Shown piece after piece: positions 25,101-34,961 of a stretch of 64,000 nt of DNA. The DNA is taken from NCBI RefSeq assembly GCF_003429005.1, contig NZ_QVQV01000006.1, positions 581,649 through 645,648 of the forward strand, given 5' to 3'. The translations under genes were made by a program, and so were the position numbers. The notes under the pieces are model-generated. The model searched no databases. It saw nothing but the letters and a program-made list of their open reading frames with translations, and was not told where the DNA came from. The stretch is from Paraburkholderia sp. DHOC27. GTDB taxonomy: Bacteria; Pseudomonadota; Gammaproteobacteria; Burkholderiales; Burkholderiaceae. Numbering within the stretch: position 1 is the first letter of the stretch; each line of letters begins with the position of its first letter.

Positions 25101-26304
25101 GAGTCGAAGCAGAATGCGTTGCCGAAGGGGATCCGGAAGGCGTCGCAGAGGACGCACCCGGCTGCCCCCCGCTCGCCGCCGCATCACGACGAACGTGTGA
25201 AGGCTCAACCGCTCCGCCATGCAGCGCTTGAGTTGCGGCGAGCGACTTCGGTGCCGCTGCCGCTGCGCTGAGACCGGCAGCGGTCACTGCCGCGCCGAAC
25301 GGACTGGGCTGAGCAACCGGACGCGCCGCGCCGCGCGAGTCGGAAGAAGTAGAGGCTGCAGTGGGCTGTGCGGTTGCCGAAGCTTGCGCTGCAACGCCTG
25401 TCTGCTCACGTGTGGTCTTAGGCGCGACCCCCGCGGATTCACGCAACCAGCCCTCCGGTGCGACCGGCTCGGCCGGCATCCACGGAGCGGGGCGCTCGAC
25501 CGCGCCGCCCGCAGCTTGTCCACGCGCCGCGCTCTGGTGAACCGCTGCACCGGCACGCGTGCGGGCCGTGCTTTCTCCTGCATTCGCCGCGCCACGGGAA
25601 GATGCGTCCCTCGCTTGCCAGCCTGCGCCAGCGGAGGTGGCAGGCGCGCCACGGCGCGCGTCGGCGGCGAACGTGTCTGTCGCACCACCCGCACCACCCG
25701 CACCACCCGCACCACCGATCCCCGCAGCCATGCCACCCGCCGTGGACGCGCCCCGCTTCGAAGCAGGCGGCCGCCATACCGTTGGCCGTGCGTAACGGCC
25801 CTGGCTTCTCGGTGTCATCGGATTGGCGGGCGTAGAGCCGTAGGCCGGCAACCCGGTATCGGGACTGCTGCGCCGGCGTGCGTCCTCGTCACGTTTGGCC
25901 AGCCCGCGTGACAGCCCGAGCCCGAACGCGCTATCCGTCCAGGCGGCGACGCTGCTCCAGCGGAAGTCGATCAACCACGGCAGGCTCAGCACCAGCAGCG
26001 CCAGCATCACGAGCGGTGTGGCGATGTGCCCGAGCAGTTTGCCAAAGCCGCCGGCCAGCGCGTGGCCGAGCCCATCGACGCCAACCATATTGAGCAGCGA
26101 TGCCTCCAGCGTGCAGCTTGCCACGAGCACACAGACGAAGCCGAGCCACAAGCGGATCGTGCCGGGACCGCGCAAGCCGACGCCGCCAGGCAGCACGGCC
26201 TTGACGAGGCGCCAGAAGAGGGGAATGAACCAGACGGCCGACCCGCCGAACCAGCCGAAAACTACCGTGTGCATGCTAGACATCAACGAATGACGGATCC
26301 GCAA
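22120..26304 (-). CDS. ftsK: Giant FtsK/SpoIIIE-family DNA translocase with extended linker
   Basis: 1394 residues; typical FtsK paralogues in this group are about 770-800. Residues 1-130 hold three hydrophobic segments (about 12-29, 48-62, 92-112) instead of the usual four. Residues about 150-890 are a low-complexity Ala/Ser/Thr/Pro-rich linker. The motor spans about 900-1300: the alpha/beta core, Walker A AGTTGSGKS (about 1055-1063) and Walker B LIVVVIDELADLMMVAG. The C-terminal gamma winged helix (RRASISSVQRQLRIGYNRAARL) is the KOPS-reading domain. It pumps chromosome ends across the septum and activates XerCD at dif. The TTG at 26304 lacks a clear ribosome site; Met at about residues 8 and 11 are alternatives. 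A stop 24 bases upstream rules out a longer N-terminus. Confidence 0.92.
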   Translation of the reverse strand: MRIRHSLMSSMHTVVFGWFGGSAVWFIPLFWRLVKAVLPGGVGLRGPGTIRLWLGFVCVLVASCTLEASLLNMVGVDGLGHALAGGFGKLLGHIATPLVMLALLVLSLPWLIDFRWSSVAAWTDSAFGLGLSRGLAKRDEDARRRSSPDTGLPAYGSTPANPMTPRSQGRYARPTVWRPPASKRGASTAGGMAAGIGGAGGAGGAGGATDTFAADARRGAPATSAGAGWQARDASSRGAANAGESTARTRAGAAVHQSAARGQAAGGAVERPAPWMPAEPVAPEGWLRESAGVAPKTTREQTGVAAQASATAQPTAASTSSDSRGAARPVAQPSPFGAAVTAAGLSAAAAAPKSLAATQALHGGAVEPSHVRRDAAASGGQPGASSATPSGSPSATHSASTLGASTAAPGTARAGASTPASGTRGPVQRSGFNGPAGATTPGTAPGVQGTSGQNAQSNLNRSPVTRTGTRAPTFSRPSANTQAVTPPASVQETLRSIEENAARWTTIAGASLARRGGAEVVRFTTEAAGPASQGVEHKLTDADGTRGTGEPTANMDAVGTASADALAAGVASGTPAASASVAPGKAAALATSAVTAATAAPAAPAESAPSDASLSAQPAAADATQPDATNVPASPAEASPAPAAASANDAPLPFSAIVSTSDHTSSAVTEAEHASVPSAAEHLEPAAEPSPVEHVGRVDHTGDVGDLAHPSQTERNTDAARTDHGDYSEAASHVDHAVRSEPDAPVDLPAKSSQAEQPQHTDESARTTPVAPAHAAPTSSEPALPPAAVVSNVVRFPGFGAHGIARAGSEVSDAASASNELAPAPFDAVEDDPIAVDEYDAPDASSIDDSNPISNSTGPIASGLTAPFPITRHEPANEPVAPRPPVRGHAPTVFEFHAPAASMVELPTLDLLARADTDVEPVSEERLAETGQLIEQRLQEFKVPVTVVGASAGPVITRFEVEPALGVRGSQIVGLMKDLSRGLGLTSIRVVETIPGKTCMGLELPNAKRQTIRLSEILEANVYQHSHSMLTLAMGKDITGHPVVADLAKAPHMLVAGTTGSGKSVAINAMIVSLLYKATPEDVRLIMIDPKMLELSVYEGIPHLLAPVVTDMKLAANALNWCVGEMEKRYRLMSAVGVRNLAGFNQKIRDAEAAGKKLGNPFSLTPEAPEPLATLPLIVVVIDELADLMMVAGKKIEELIARLAQKARAAGIHLILATQRPSVDVITGLIKANIPTRVAFQVSSKIDSRTILDQMGAESLLGQGDMLFLPPGTGYPQRVHGAFVADEEVHRIVEYLKQFGEPQYEEGILDGPTTEGATQDLFGDTPDAEADPLYDEAVAFVVRTRRASISSVQRQLRIGYNRAARLVEQMETAGLVSAMGINGSREVLAPGPAE

Positions 26305-26451
26305 AAGCGCAATCCGTCGAGTTTAACCGGGGATGCGTAACGTCTCGAAGACAAGTGACGAAGACACGTGACGAACCCAGCGGACCAGGCCGGCGGACCA
26401 TACAGGGAACCAGGACAGCGGCAAACCCGCGTGAGCGCGACCGGCATGCGC

Positions 26452-27036
26452 TCACTTGCCCTGACGCGCGAAGGTCAGCGTGTCGCCGTTTTCGAGGATC
26501 AACTGCAACTCCTGCGGCGGGCGCATCTGTACACCCGTGCGGTTGATATGAGCGAGCGCATCGAGATACGGACCTTCGAGCTCGCCGCCGGGCGTCGCAC
26601 AGGCCATGCGCGTGCCGGCAAGCGGGCCGAAGCTCAGCTTGCCTTCGGTCAGCGCGTACGTGCCCATGAAACGGTTGCAGCCCGAAAAGCCGTTGACGCG
26701 GCGCTGGCCGCTGGCGGTGGACAGCACCAGGGTGAGCGGTGCGCCGCTATCCGCAGCGGGCACGGCGCGCATGCTGCCGTCCGCCTGCTTCCAGGTGCTC
26801 AGGGTCCAGCTCGTGTCGTCCAGCAACTGGGTGGCCGCCGGGTTGAACGGATCGGGCGGCGGGGCCTTGGCATCCGGGTGAGTGGGCATCGAACAGGCCG
26901 TGAACAGCGCGGCCACGCTCAGCGCGGCGAGCGCATGGCCGCAGACGCGGCGGGCTGCGCGCGGTGACCTGACAAGCGACGCATGAAGCGGCGCAACGAG
27001 ACGCGCAATGCTTCGCGCGGGAGACGTTGTGAACAT
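26452..27036 (-). CDS. META-domain lipoprotein, HslJ-like
   Basis: 194 residues. An N-terminal positively charged stretch, a hydrophobic core and the lipobox LFTAC (Cys about residue 48) mark it as a lipoprotein. The META domain follows: LDDTSWTLSTWKQADG, VNGFSGCNRFMGTYALTEG and LSFGPLAGTRMACATPGGE, with the conserved GCNRF motif and Cys pair of HslJ. HslJ in E. coli is heat-induced and linked to novobiocin resistance; the molecular role is unclear. The start at 27036 is favoured because upstream in-frame codons add 72 residues that disrupt the signal. It ends 148 bases before ftsK on the same strand. Confidence 0.85.
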   Translation of the reverse strand: MFTTSPARSIARLVAPLHASLVRSPRAARRVCGHALAALSVAALFTACSMPTHPDAKAPPPDPFNPAATQLLDDTSWTLSTWKQADGSMRAVPAADSGAPLTLVLSTASGQRRVNGFSGCNRFMGTYALTEGKLSFGPLAGTRMACATPGGELEGPYLDALAHINRTGVQMRPPQELQLILENGDTLTFARQGK

Positions 27037-27318
27037 GGCGTCGGTCCTATTGAAACTTGCAAAGGCGTAAGGGTAACGCAGCCGGGTTGCCGTGCGCGAG
27101 TGATCGTCGTCGACGGGTCCGGCGCAACGGTTATGCGCGTGTGTCACGGCGGTGACGCGAGCCGCGCTGGTGGCGGCTCTACGCCCCGCCGCGGACGCAG
27201 CAACACGGGCATCACAGACAGATGACGCGTGCGGTAAGCATGGGTTGGGCATGGGTTGGGCATGTTAACATCGCTGATCTACCCATTCCATCCCATCCGA
27301 CATTTTTCTGGAGACCCC

Positions 27319-28539
27319 ATGCAGATCGGCCAACGGATCGGCACCCCGCTTTCCCCCTCGGCCACGCGCGTGATGCTGCTCGGCGCGGGCGAGCTCGGCA
27401 AGGAAGTGATCATCGCGCTGCAGCGGCTGGGCGTCGAAGTGATCGCGGTCGACCGTTATCCGAATGCGCCGGGGCATCAGGTCGCGCACCGCGCGCACGT
27501 CATCGACATGACCGACCGTGACGCGCTGCGGACGCTGGTCGAACAGGAACGTCCGCACCTGATCGTGCCGGAGATCGAAGCGATCGCCACCGACGCGCTC
27601 GCCGCCATCGAAGCCGATGGCCTCGCCGAAGTGATCCCCACGGCGCGCGCCACGCAACTGACGATGAATCGCGAAGGCATCCGCCGCCTCGCTGCCGAAG
27701 AACTCGGCCTCGCCACCTCGCCGTACGCATTCGCAGACTCGCTCGACGAACTCAAGGCCGGCATCGCCAAGGTCGGTTATCCGTGCGTGGTCAAGCCGGT
27801 GATGTCGTCCTCGGGCAAGGGCCAATCGGTCTTGCGCAGCGACGCCGACGTGGAACCGGCCTGGCAATACGCGATGGCGGGCGGCCGCGTGAATCACGGC
27901 CGCGTGATCGTCGAAGGGTTCATCGACTTCGAATACGAAATCACCCAGCTCACCGTGCGCGCCATTGATCCCGCCAGCGGCGAGACCCGCACGTACTTCT
28001 GCGATCCGATCGGCCACGTGCAGGTGGCGGGCGATTACGTCGAATCGTGGCAGCCGCAGCCCATGAGCCCGATCGCGCTCGAACGCTCGCGCGAAATCGC
28101 CCACGCGGTGACGACCGCGCTCGGCGGCCGCGGCCTCTTCGGCGTGGAACTCTTCGTGCGCGGCGATGACGTATGGTTTTCGGAAGTGAGCCCGCGTCCG
28201 CACGACACCGGTCTCGTTACGCTGTGTACGCAGCGCCTCTCCGAATTCGAACTGCACGCGCGCGCCATTCTCGGCTTGCCGGTGGATACGTCGCTGCGCG
28301 CGCCGGGGGCGTCGGCGGTGATTTATGGCGGTCTCGACGAAGCCGGTATCGCCTTCGAAGGTGTGGCCGCTGCGCTGGCGGTGCCGACTGCCGATCTGCG
28401 GCTGTTCGGCAAGCCCGAGAGTTTCGTGAAGCGGCGCATGGGCGTGGCGCTCGCCACCGGCGCGACCACCGACGAAGCCCGGGCGCGCGCCAAGCAAGCG
28501 GCCGCCGCCGTGCGCCCGGTGTCAGGGCAGTCGTCCTGA
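27319..28539 (+). CDS. purT: Formate-dependent phosphoribosylglycinamide formyltransferase
   Basis: 406 residues, an ATP-grasp enzyme that makes formyl-GAR from GAR, formate and ATP, the third step of purine synthesis. The start RVMLLGAGELGKEVIIALQ is the pre-ATP-grasp Rossmann-like domain; VGYPCVVKPVMSSSGKGQS is the ATP-binding loop; FSEVSPRPHDTGLVTL holds the metal-binding Glu. Length and sequence match PurT over the whole span. Translation starts at the ATG after CTGGAGACCCC. It can substitute for the folate-dependent PurN. A perfect 8-bp inverted repeat lies just after the stop. Confidence 0.96.
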   Translation: MQIGQRIGTPLSPSATRVMLLGAGELGKEVIIALQRLGVEVIAVDRYPNAPGHQVAHRAHVIDMTDRDALRTLVEQERPHLIVPEIEAIATDALAAIEADGLAEVIPTARATQLTMNREGIRRLAAEELGLATSPYAFADSLDELKAGIAKVGYPCVVKPVMSSSGKGQSVLRSDADVEPAWQYAMAGGRVNHGRVIVEGFIDFEYEITQLTVRAIDPASGETRTYFCDPIGHVQVAGDYVESWQPQPMSPIALERSREIAHAVTTALGGRGLFGVELFVRGDDVWFSEVSPRPHDTGLVTLCTQRLSEFELHARAILGLPVDTSLRAPGASAVIYGGLDEAGIAFEGVAAALAVPTADLRLFGKPESFVKRRMGVALATGATTDEARARAKQAAAAVRPVSGQSS

Positions 28540-28582
28540 GCGGCGCGTATCAGCGCTGCTTTGCTGTTGTCGTACCCCGCGT

Positions 28583-28621
28583 TGCCTGTCTGAGACAGCC
28601 TCAAACAATCTCTGACAGGCA
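28583..28621. repeat. Inverted repeat between purT and small lipoprotein gene
   Basis: TGCCTGTC (28583-28590) and GACAGGCA (28614-28621) are perfect complements; a smaller hairpin CTGTC-TGA-GACAG (28586-28598) is nested in the left arm, so two alternative folds are possible. A third GGACAGGCAGG follows at about 28642. There is no T-run. Confidence 0.5.
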
Positions 28622-28664
28622 CGCGGCTCGTTCAAGCCATGTAGGACAGGCAGGAGAAGTTCGC

Positions 28665-28877
28665 ATGAGGTCAGACACCCGCAGTAACGCGCGGCTGCGC
28701 AAATTGAGCCGCCTTGGGGCGCTTGGCGTGCTGGTGACGCTGTGCGCCGGGCTGGCGGGTTGCGGGCTCGCCGCCGCGCCCTGCCGGGTGGCTTCGGCAG
28801 GGCTCAAGATCGTGCCGGTGGTCGGCCATGTCGCCGCCGCGCCGACCGATGCCTGTGCCGATGTAATCGATCCTTGA
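28665..28877 (+). CDS. Small predicted lipoprotein
   Basis: 70 residues beginning MRSDTRSNARLRKLSRLG, then a hydrophobic stretch and a lipobox LAGC at about residue 33, leaving a mature peptide of about 38 residues with three Cys in addition to the lipid-bearing one or two. It resembles a family of tiny Burkholderia lipoproteins of unknown function. A strong ribosome site (GGCAGGAGAAGTTCGC) precedes the ATG. Confidence 0.65.
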   Translation: MRSDTRSNARLRKLSRLGALGVLVTLCAGLAGCGLAAAPCRVASAGLKIVPVVGHVAAAPTDACADVIDP

Positions 28878-28964
28878 TGCCGACGGCTTGACCATCGTGA
28901 CGTCACGCCAACACGTAAAGCACTATGTAACACTGCAACATCATATGCGTGAGTGGAGACTCTG

Positions 28965-29333
28965 ATGAAGCATTGGCTTGTCGCCGCAATGGCGTTACTC
29001 GGTACGGCGGCTTCGCTGCAAACGGTCTGTGCGGCGCCTCTGCGGCTCGCTGAAATCCAGACTAAAGACCGGCAGACGCATCAATACACCTGCGCCACGG
29101 GCAAGATACTGCGCGTGACGTACTGGAATGCGTCGAATGGCCAGAGTTTTGCGCTCGTGCCCGTGAAGGGCCGGCCCATGCTGTTCGTCGACACGCTGGC
29201 AGCGTCGGGCGTCAGATATCAGGCGGGCAGCTACGTCTGGTGGACCAAAGGACCGCGTGCCGATCTGTACGACACCACGGCGGGCGAGAATGCGCCGCCC
29301 ATCCTGTCCGATTGCGTGACGCCGGTCCGATAG
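28965..29333 (+). CDS. MliC-family lysozyme inhibitor-like periplasmic protein
   Basis: 122 residues with a signal peptide (about 1-22, ending VCAAP) and a MliC domain: YTCATGKILRVTYWN (about residues 42-56), SASGVRYQAGSYVWWTKG and ending near SDC. MliC inhibits c-type lysozyme, protecting the cell wall from host or predator enzymes. The usual MliC Ser and Lys inhibitory residues lie in the segment AASGVRYQAGSYVWWTKG. There is no lipobox Cys after the signal peptide, so this form is probably a soluble periplasmic protein (PliC-like). Starts at ATG 28965 after GTGGAGACTCTG. Confidence 0.8.
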   Translation: MKHWLVAAMALLGTAASLQTVCAAPLRLAEIQTKDRQTHQYTCATGKILRVTYWNASNGQSFALVPVKGRPMLFVDTLAASGVRYQAGSYVWWTKGPRADLYDTTAGENAPPILSDCVTPVR

Positions 29334-29588
29334 CTCCGCTAGCGGCGCAGCGCAAGCGCGGCACCCACGTATCGAGGCCGCAGGCGCCTCGCCTGCCGCC
29401 GTTTCCCATTCCCCATGTGCGCGGCGCCGCTGCTCGCCACCGCGCACCATTTCCCGCCTGGTAGTAAGCTGTTCACCCGCGCCCACCGCTTCGCGCATGG
29501 CCGCGTCTGTCATCGTCTTCGATCAGCCGTTTCCGGATCCCATTGCGCGGGCCTTGAGTCCGCGCTCGTTCGTCAAGCGAGAGACTCA

Positions 29589-31241
<1,653 letters not shown>

Positions 31242-31282
31242 GCGGCGACGTGCAAGCCGGGACCCATCAAGGAGAACGAGGC

Positions 31283-32719
31283 ATGTTGAAGAAGACCTAC
31301 CCGTACTATCTGGCCAATGTGGCGGTGGCGGCCAATACCGATCTCGAAGTCACCGACAAGTTCACCGGCGAAGTGGCAACCCGCGTGGCAATGGCCGATG
31401 CCGCCGCCATCGACAAGGCCATCGGTCACGCCGTGGAGGCGCAGGCCGCACTGCGGGCGTTTCCGCCGTTCAAGCGCCAGGCCGTGCTCGAACACTGCGT
31501 GAGCCGCTTTCGCGAGCGCTTTGATGAGCTGGCCATGGCGCTGTGCATCGAAGCCGGCAAGCCGATCAACGATTCACGCGGCGAAGTCACGCGGCTGATC
31601 GATACCTTCAAGGTAGCCGCCGAGGAGGCCGTGCGGGTGGACGGCGAGATCATCAATCTGGAGATTTCGCCGCGCGCCAAGGGCTATCACGGCTATGTGA
31701 AGCGCGTGCCGATCGGGCCTTGCTCGTTTATCTCGCCGTTCAATTTCCCGCTCAACCTGACCGCGCACAAGGTGGCGCCCGCCCTCGCCGTGGGGGTGCC
31801 GTTCGTGCTGAAACCGGCCAGCCGCACACCGGTCGGCGCGCTGATCATGGGCGAGATTCTCGCGGAAACCGACTTGCCCAAGGGCACGTTTTCGATCCTC
31901 CCCGCGCATCGCGACGGCGCCGACCTGTTCACCACCGACGAGCGTTTCAAGCTGCTCTCGTTCACCGGATCGCCCGCGGTGGGCTGGGATCTGAAGAAAA
32001 AGGCCGGCAAGAAGAAGGTCATTCTGGAACTGGGCGGCAACGCTGCGGCGGTCGTCGACGCGGATCAGGGCGGCAAGCTCGATTACGTGGTGGACCGGCT
32101 CGCGTTTGGCGCGTTCTATCAGTCGGGGCAAAGCTGCATCGGCGTACAGCGAATTCTCGTGCACGCGAGCCTCTACGACACGTTACGCGACAAGCTGATT
32201 GCGAAAACGAAGTCGCTGATCATGGGCGATCCGAAGGACGAAAAGACCTTCGTGGGGCCGATGATCTCGGAGTCGGAATCGAAACGCCTCGCCGGGTGGA
32301 TGGAGAGCGCGGTGCTGGCGGGCGCGAAGATCATCGCCGGCGGCACGGTGGACGGCGCGAAGTTCGAGGCGACCCTGCTCGAAGACGTACCGCGCGACTC
32401 GGACCTGTACCGCAAGGAAGCCTTCGGCCCGGTGGCGATCCTCGAATCCTTCAAGGACTTCGACGAGGCGCTCGCACGGGTCAACGACAGCGACTTTGGC
32501 CTGCAAGCAGGCGTGTTCACCGATTCGCTTGCCCATACCCATCGCGCGTGGGACGGGCTGGACGTGGGCGGGGTGGTGATCAACGATGTGCCGTCGTTCC
32601 GCGTGGACAACATGCCGTACGGTGGGGTCAAGGATTCGGGGCTGGGGCGCGAGGGCGTCCGCTACGCGATGGAGGACATGACCGAGCCGCGGCTGATGGT
32701 GATGCGTGAGACGTGGTGA
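31283..32719 (+). CDS. NAD(P)-dependent aldehyde dehydrogenase
   Basis: 478 residues, a full-length ALDH superfamily member. Active-site Cys in YQSGQSCIGVQR (about residue 287), general base Glu in VILELGGNAA (about 253), NAD fold LSFTGSPAVG, and the conserved EAFGPVAILESF near the C-terminus. It resembles the lactaldehyde/glyceraldehyde-3-phosphate-type group (non-phosphorylating). A good ribosome site (CAAGGAGAACGAGGC) and position 41 bases after the ThDP enzyme make it the second gene of that operon. The substrate is probably the aldehyde made by its partner, which is unidentified. Confidence 0.88.
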   Translation: MLKKTYPYYLANVAVAANTDLEVTDKFTGEVATRVAMADAAAIDKAIGHAVEAQAALRAFPPFKRQAVLEHCVSRFRERFDELAMALCIEAGKPINDSRGEVTRLIDTFKVAAEEAVRVDGEIINLEISPRAKGYHGYVKRVPIGPCSFISPFNFPLNLTAHKVAPALAVGVPFVLKPASRTPVGALIMGEILAETDLPKGTFSILPAHRDGADLFTTDERFKLLSFTGSPAVGWDLKKKAGKKKVILELGGNAAAVVDADQGGKLDYVVDRLAFGAFYQSGQSCIGVQRILVHASLYDTLRDKLIAKTKSLIMGDPKDEKTFVGPMISESESKRLAGWMESAVLAGAKIIAGGTVDGAKFEATLLEDVPRDSDLYRKEAFGPVAILESFKDFDEALARVNDSDFGLQAGVFTDSLAHTHRAWDGLDVGGVVINDVPSFRVDNMPYGGVKDSGLGREGVRYAMEDMTEPRLMVMRETW

Positions 32720-33057
32720 GGGTGGGGCGGCCGAGGCTGGGCCGCTCCATTGGTGCTGTCACAGGACTGTCTTGCGGGTAGCTTAGGCTGATCTGGCCCG
32801 TAACTTTGCCCGGTGGGACGGCGTCACTGCCGGGGGAGTGAGCAGAAAGCAGACGTCCGCGCCATGAGTGTTTTTGCTGAAGTGCTACAATACCGGCCTT
32901 TCCGGCGGGTGTTTCCGTCGGCCGGAGCCGGCTGCATCTTCCCTGACCAGATAGGGTACCGTGCGGCACGCCGTGGCTCCGCTTCATCCTGATGCCCCTC
33001 CGCGGCCCTGGCCGCTGCCGCGCCCCCCGCGCAGGCGCATTTTTAGCGAAAGCCACC
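32720..33057. other. Intergenic region upstream of rhlE
   Basis: 338 bases. It contains the extended -10 promoter at 32883-32891 and a GC-rich leader of about 160 bases ending in GCATTTTTAGCGAAAGCC before the rhlE ATG. A long leader is common for cold-inducible DEAD-box genes. No gene seen. Confidence 0.5.
32883..32891 (+). promoter_or_regulatory. Extended -10 element for rhlE
   Basis: TGCTACAAT, i.e. TG-N-TACAAT, about 160 bases before the rhlE ATG; extended -10 promoters can function with a poor -35, and no good -35 is visible. Confidence 0.45.
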
Positions 33058-34524
33058 ATGTCCGACACAGCCGTCACGCCCAGCAACGAGACCTTTGACC
33101 AGTTTGGCCTTGCCCCCGACATCCTGAAAGCGGTTCTGGAGCAGGGCTACACCACGCCCACGCCGATCCAGGCGCAGGCCATTCCGGTGGTCTTGTCGGG
33201 CCGCGACGTCATGGGCGCCGCGCAGACCGGCACCGGCAAGACCGCGAGCTTCTCGCTGCCGATCATCCAGCGCCTGCTGCCGCACGCGAGCACGAGCGCT
33301 TCGCCGGCGCGTCACCCCGTGCGTGCGCTGATCCTCACGCCGACCCGCGAACTGGCCGACCAGGTTGCCGCCAACGTGCACGCCTACGCGAAGTACACAT
33401 CGCTGCGCAGCGCCGTGGTGTTCGGCGGGGTGGACATGAATCCGCAGTCCGACCAGTTGCGCCGCGGTGTGGAGATTCTGATCGCCACGCCGGGCCGTCT
33501 GCTCGATCACGTCCAGCAGAAAACCGCGAATCTCGGCCAGGTGCAGATGCTGGTGCTGGACGAAGCGGACCGGATGCTCGACATGGGCTTCCTGCCGGAT
33601 CTGCAACGCATCCTGAACCTGCTGCCGAAGGAACGTCAGACGCTGCTGTTCTCCGCAACGTTCTCCGGTGAAATCAAGAAGCTGGCCGCGACGTATCTGC
33701 GCAACCCGCAGACCATCGAAGTGGCGCGCAGCAATTCGACCGCGACCAACGTCACGCAGACGGTCTATGAAGTGGCTGAAGGCGACAAGACCGGCGCGGT
33801 GGTGCAATTGATCCGCGACCGGGGCCTCAAGCAGGTGATCGTGTTCTGCAACAGCAAGATTGGCGCGAGCCGCCTCGCACGCAGCCTCGAGCGCGACGGT
33901 GTGGTGGCGACGGCGATTCACGGCGACCGTACGCAGAACGAGCGTATGCAGGCTCTGGATGCGTTCAAGCGCGGTGAAATCGAAGCGCTGGTGGCCACCG
34001 ATGTCGCCGCACGCGGGCTCGACATTGCCGAACTGCCGGCGGTGATCAACTTCGATCTGCCGTTCAACGCGGAAGACTACGTGCACCGCATCGGCCGTAC
34101 GGGTCGTGCCGGGGCGTCCGGCGATGCGCTTTCCCTGTGCAGCCCGAACGAGCGCAAGCAACTGGCCGACATCGAAAAGCTGATCAAGCGTCCGCTCGAT
34201 GTGCAACGTCTGACCGTGGATGTGCCGGTGCGGCACCACCATGAAGAGCGTGCGCCGCGGCGTGAACGCGAAGGACGTGATGAGCGTGGTGGACGCCGGC
34301 GTACTGGATCTTCGCCGGGTTCGTCGTCGTCGTTTGACCGGCCGCATCATCATCGGCAACAGCCGGTGGATGATTTCTTCCTGAAGCCGTATGAGCCGTC
34401 GCCTTCCAGCCGGAAGGTTGAGGAGCGGAGTGAGGTTGCTGCTGCGCAGAAGCCGGCGAGCAAGCAGCCGCTGGCGGCGTTGTTGGGTGGGTTTGGGATG
34501 CCCAGGAAGAGTACTTCTTCTTAA
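33058..34524 (+). CDS. rhlE: DEAD-box RNA helicase RhlE
   Basis: 488 residues. Q motif near FGLAPDILKAVLEQGYTTPTPIQ, Walker A AQTGTGKT (about residues 53-60), DEAD box LVLDEADRMLDMGF, SAT motif LLFSATFSGEIKKLA, and the second RecA domain with VIVFCNSK, ATDVAARGLDI and HRIGRTGRAG. The C-terminal 110 residues are Arg/Ser/Lys/Pro-rich and probably bind RNA. RhlE helps ribosome assembly and RNA turnover, often at low temperature. ATG 33058 is used; there is no strong ribosome site close by. Confidence 0.93.
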   Translation: MSDTAVTPSNETFDQFGLAPDILKAVLEQGYTTPTPIQAQAIPVVLSGRDVMGAAQTGTGKTASFSLPIIQRLLPHASTSASPARHPVRALILTPTRELADQVAANVHAYAKYTSLRSAVVFGGVDMNPQSDQLRRGVEILIATPGRLLDHVQQKTANLGQVQMLVLDEADRMLDMGFLPDLQRILNLLPKERQTLLFSATFSGEIKKLAATYLRNPQTIEVARSNSTATNVTQTVYEVAEGDKTGAVVQLIRDRGLKQVIVFCNSKIGASRLARSLERDGVVATAIHGDRTQNERMQALDAFKRGEIEALVATDVAARGLDIAELPAVINFDLPFNAEDYVHRIGRTGRAGASGDALSLCSPNERKQLADIEKLIKRPLDVQRLTVDVPVRHHHEERAPRREREGRDERGGRRRTGSSPGSSSSFDRPHHHRQQPVDDFFLKPYEPSPSSRKVEERSEVAAAQKPASKQPLAALLGGFGMPRKSTSS

Positions 34525-34961
34525 GTTTTTGGTTTTTGGTTTTGGTTTGGATTGGTCGCCTGTTTTTGGTTGGCCTTTCCTTGCTTTGTTAGTGGTCTAT
34601 TTGCGTTGCCCCTGTGCGGGGCGGCACCTACTTTTCTTTGCCGGCCGCAAAGAAAAGTAGGCAAAAGAAAGCGGGCTCACACCGCTAGCTCGTAGGTGTC
34701 GCCCCCTAAACTCACCTCGAAGTGGTCCGAGACGAGTGCGTCTCTCGCACCTACCCACCCCGTGGCACAGCCATCATTCATCCAGCGCGCGCTTCGCGCC
34801 GCCGTTCGGTTCGCTTCCCTTCGTTTCATGCTGCGGCAGAGTTGTCGCGTCGGCTTCGATTTCTTTGTTTGCCGTTGCTGCCGCGCCGCTTGCGGTATTG
34901 CACGCGGAGGCCCTGCGTCGCAGAAAACCCAGACCATCATTGCCCAAACCATCACTGCGAC
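34525..34961. other. Convergent intergenic region holding a structured repeat element
   Basis: 437 bases between rhlE (+) and gluQ (-). It begins with a T- and G-rich tract (34525-34560), continues to a set of three hairpins (34608-34686), and ends with about 270 bases that can be read through in several phases without resembling a known protein. Such open frames in several phases and the strong hairpins suggest a dispersed repeat of Burkholderia-type genomes rather than a gene. Confidence 0.55.
34608..34686. repeat. Three-hairpin intergenic repeat element
   Basis: Three consecutive inverted repeats: GCCCC/GGGGC with loop TGTGC (34608-34622); CTACTTTTCTTTGC/GCAAAGAAAAGTAG, a perfect 14-bp stem with a 5-base loop (34628-34660); and AGCGG/CCGCT with a 7-base loop (34670-34686). 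The 14-bp arm and its A-rich flank are, from memory, a recurrent intergenic sequence in Paraburkholderia and relatives. It has the look of a mosaic REP/BIME element. Confidence 0.75.

Noticed and set aside
24259..25911. Long plus-strand frames inside the ftsK linker
   Set aside because: The low-complexity Ala/Pro/Thr linker gives open frames in all phases. Reading continuity to the FtsK motor on the minus strand is stronger evidence.
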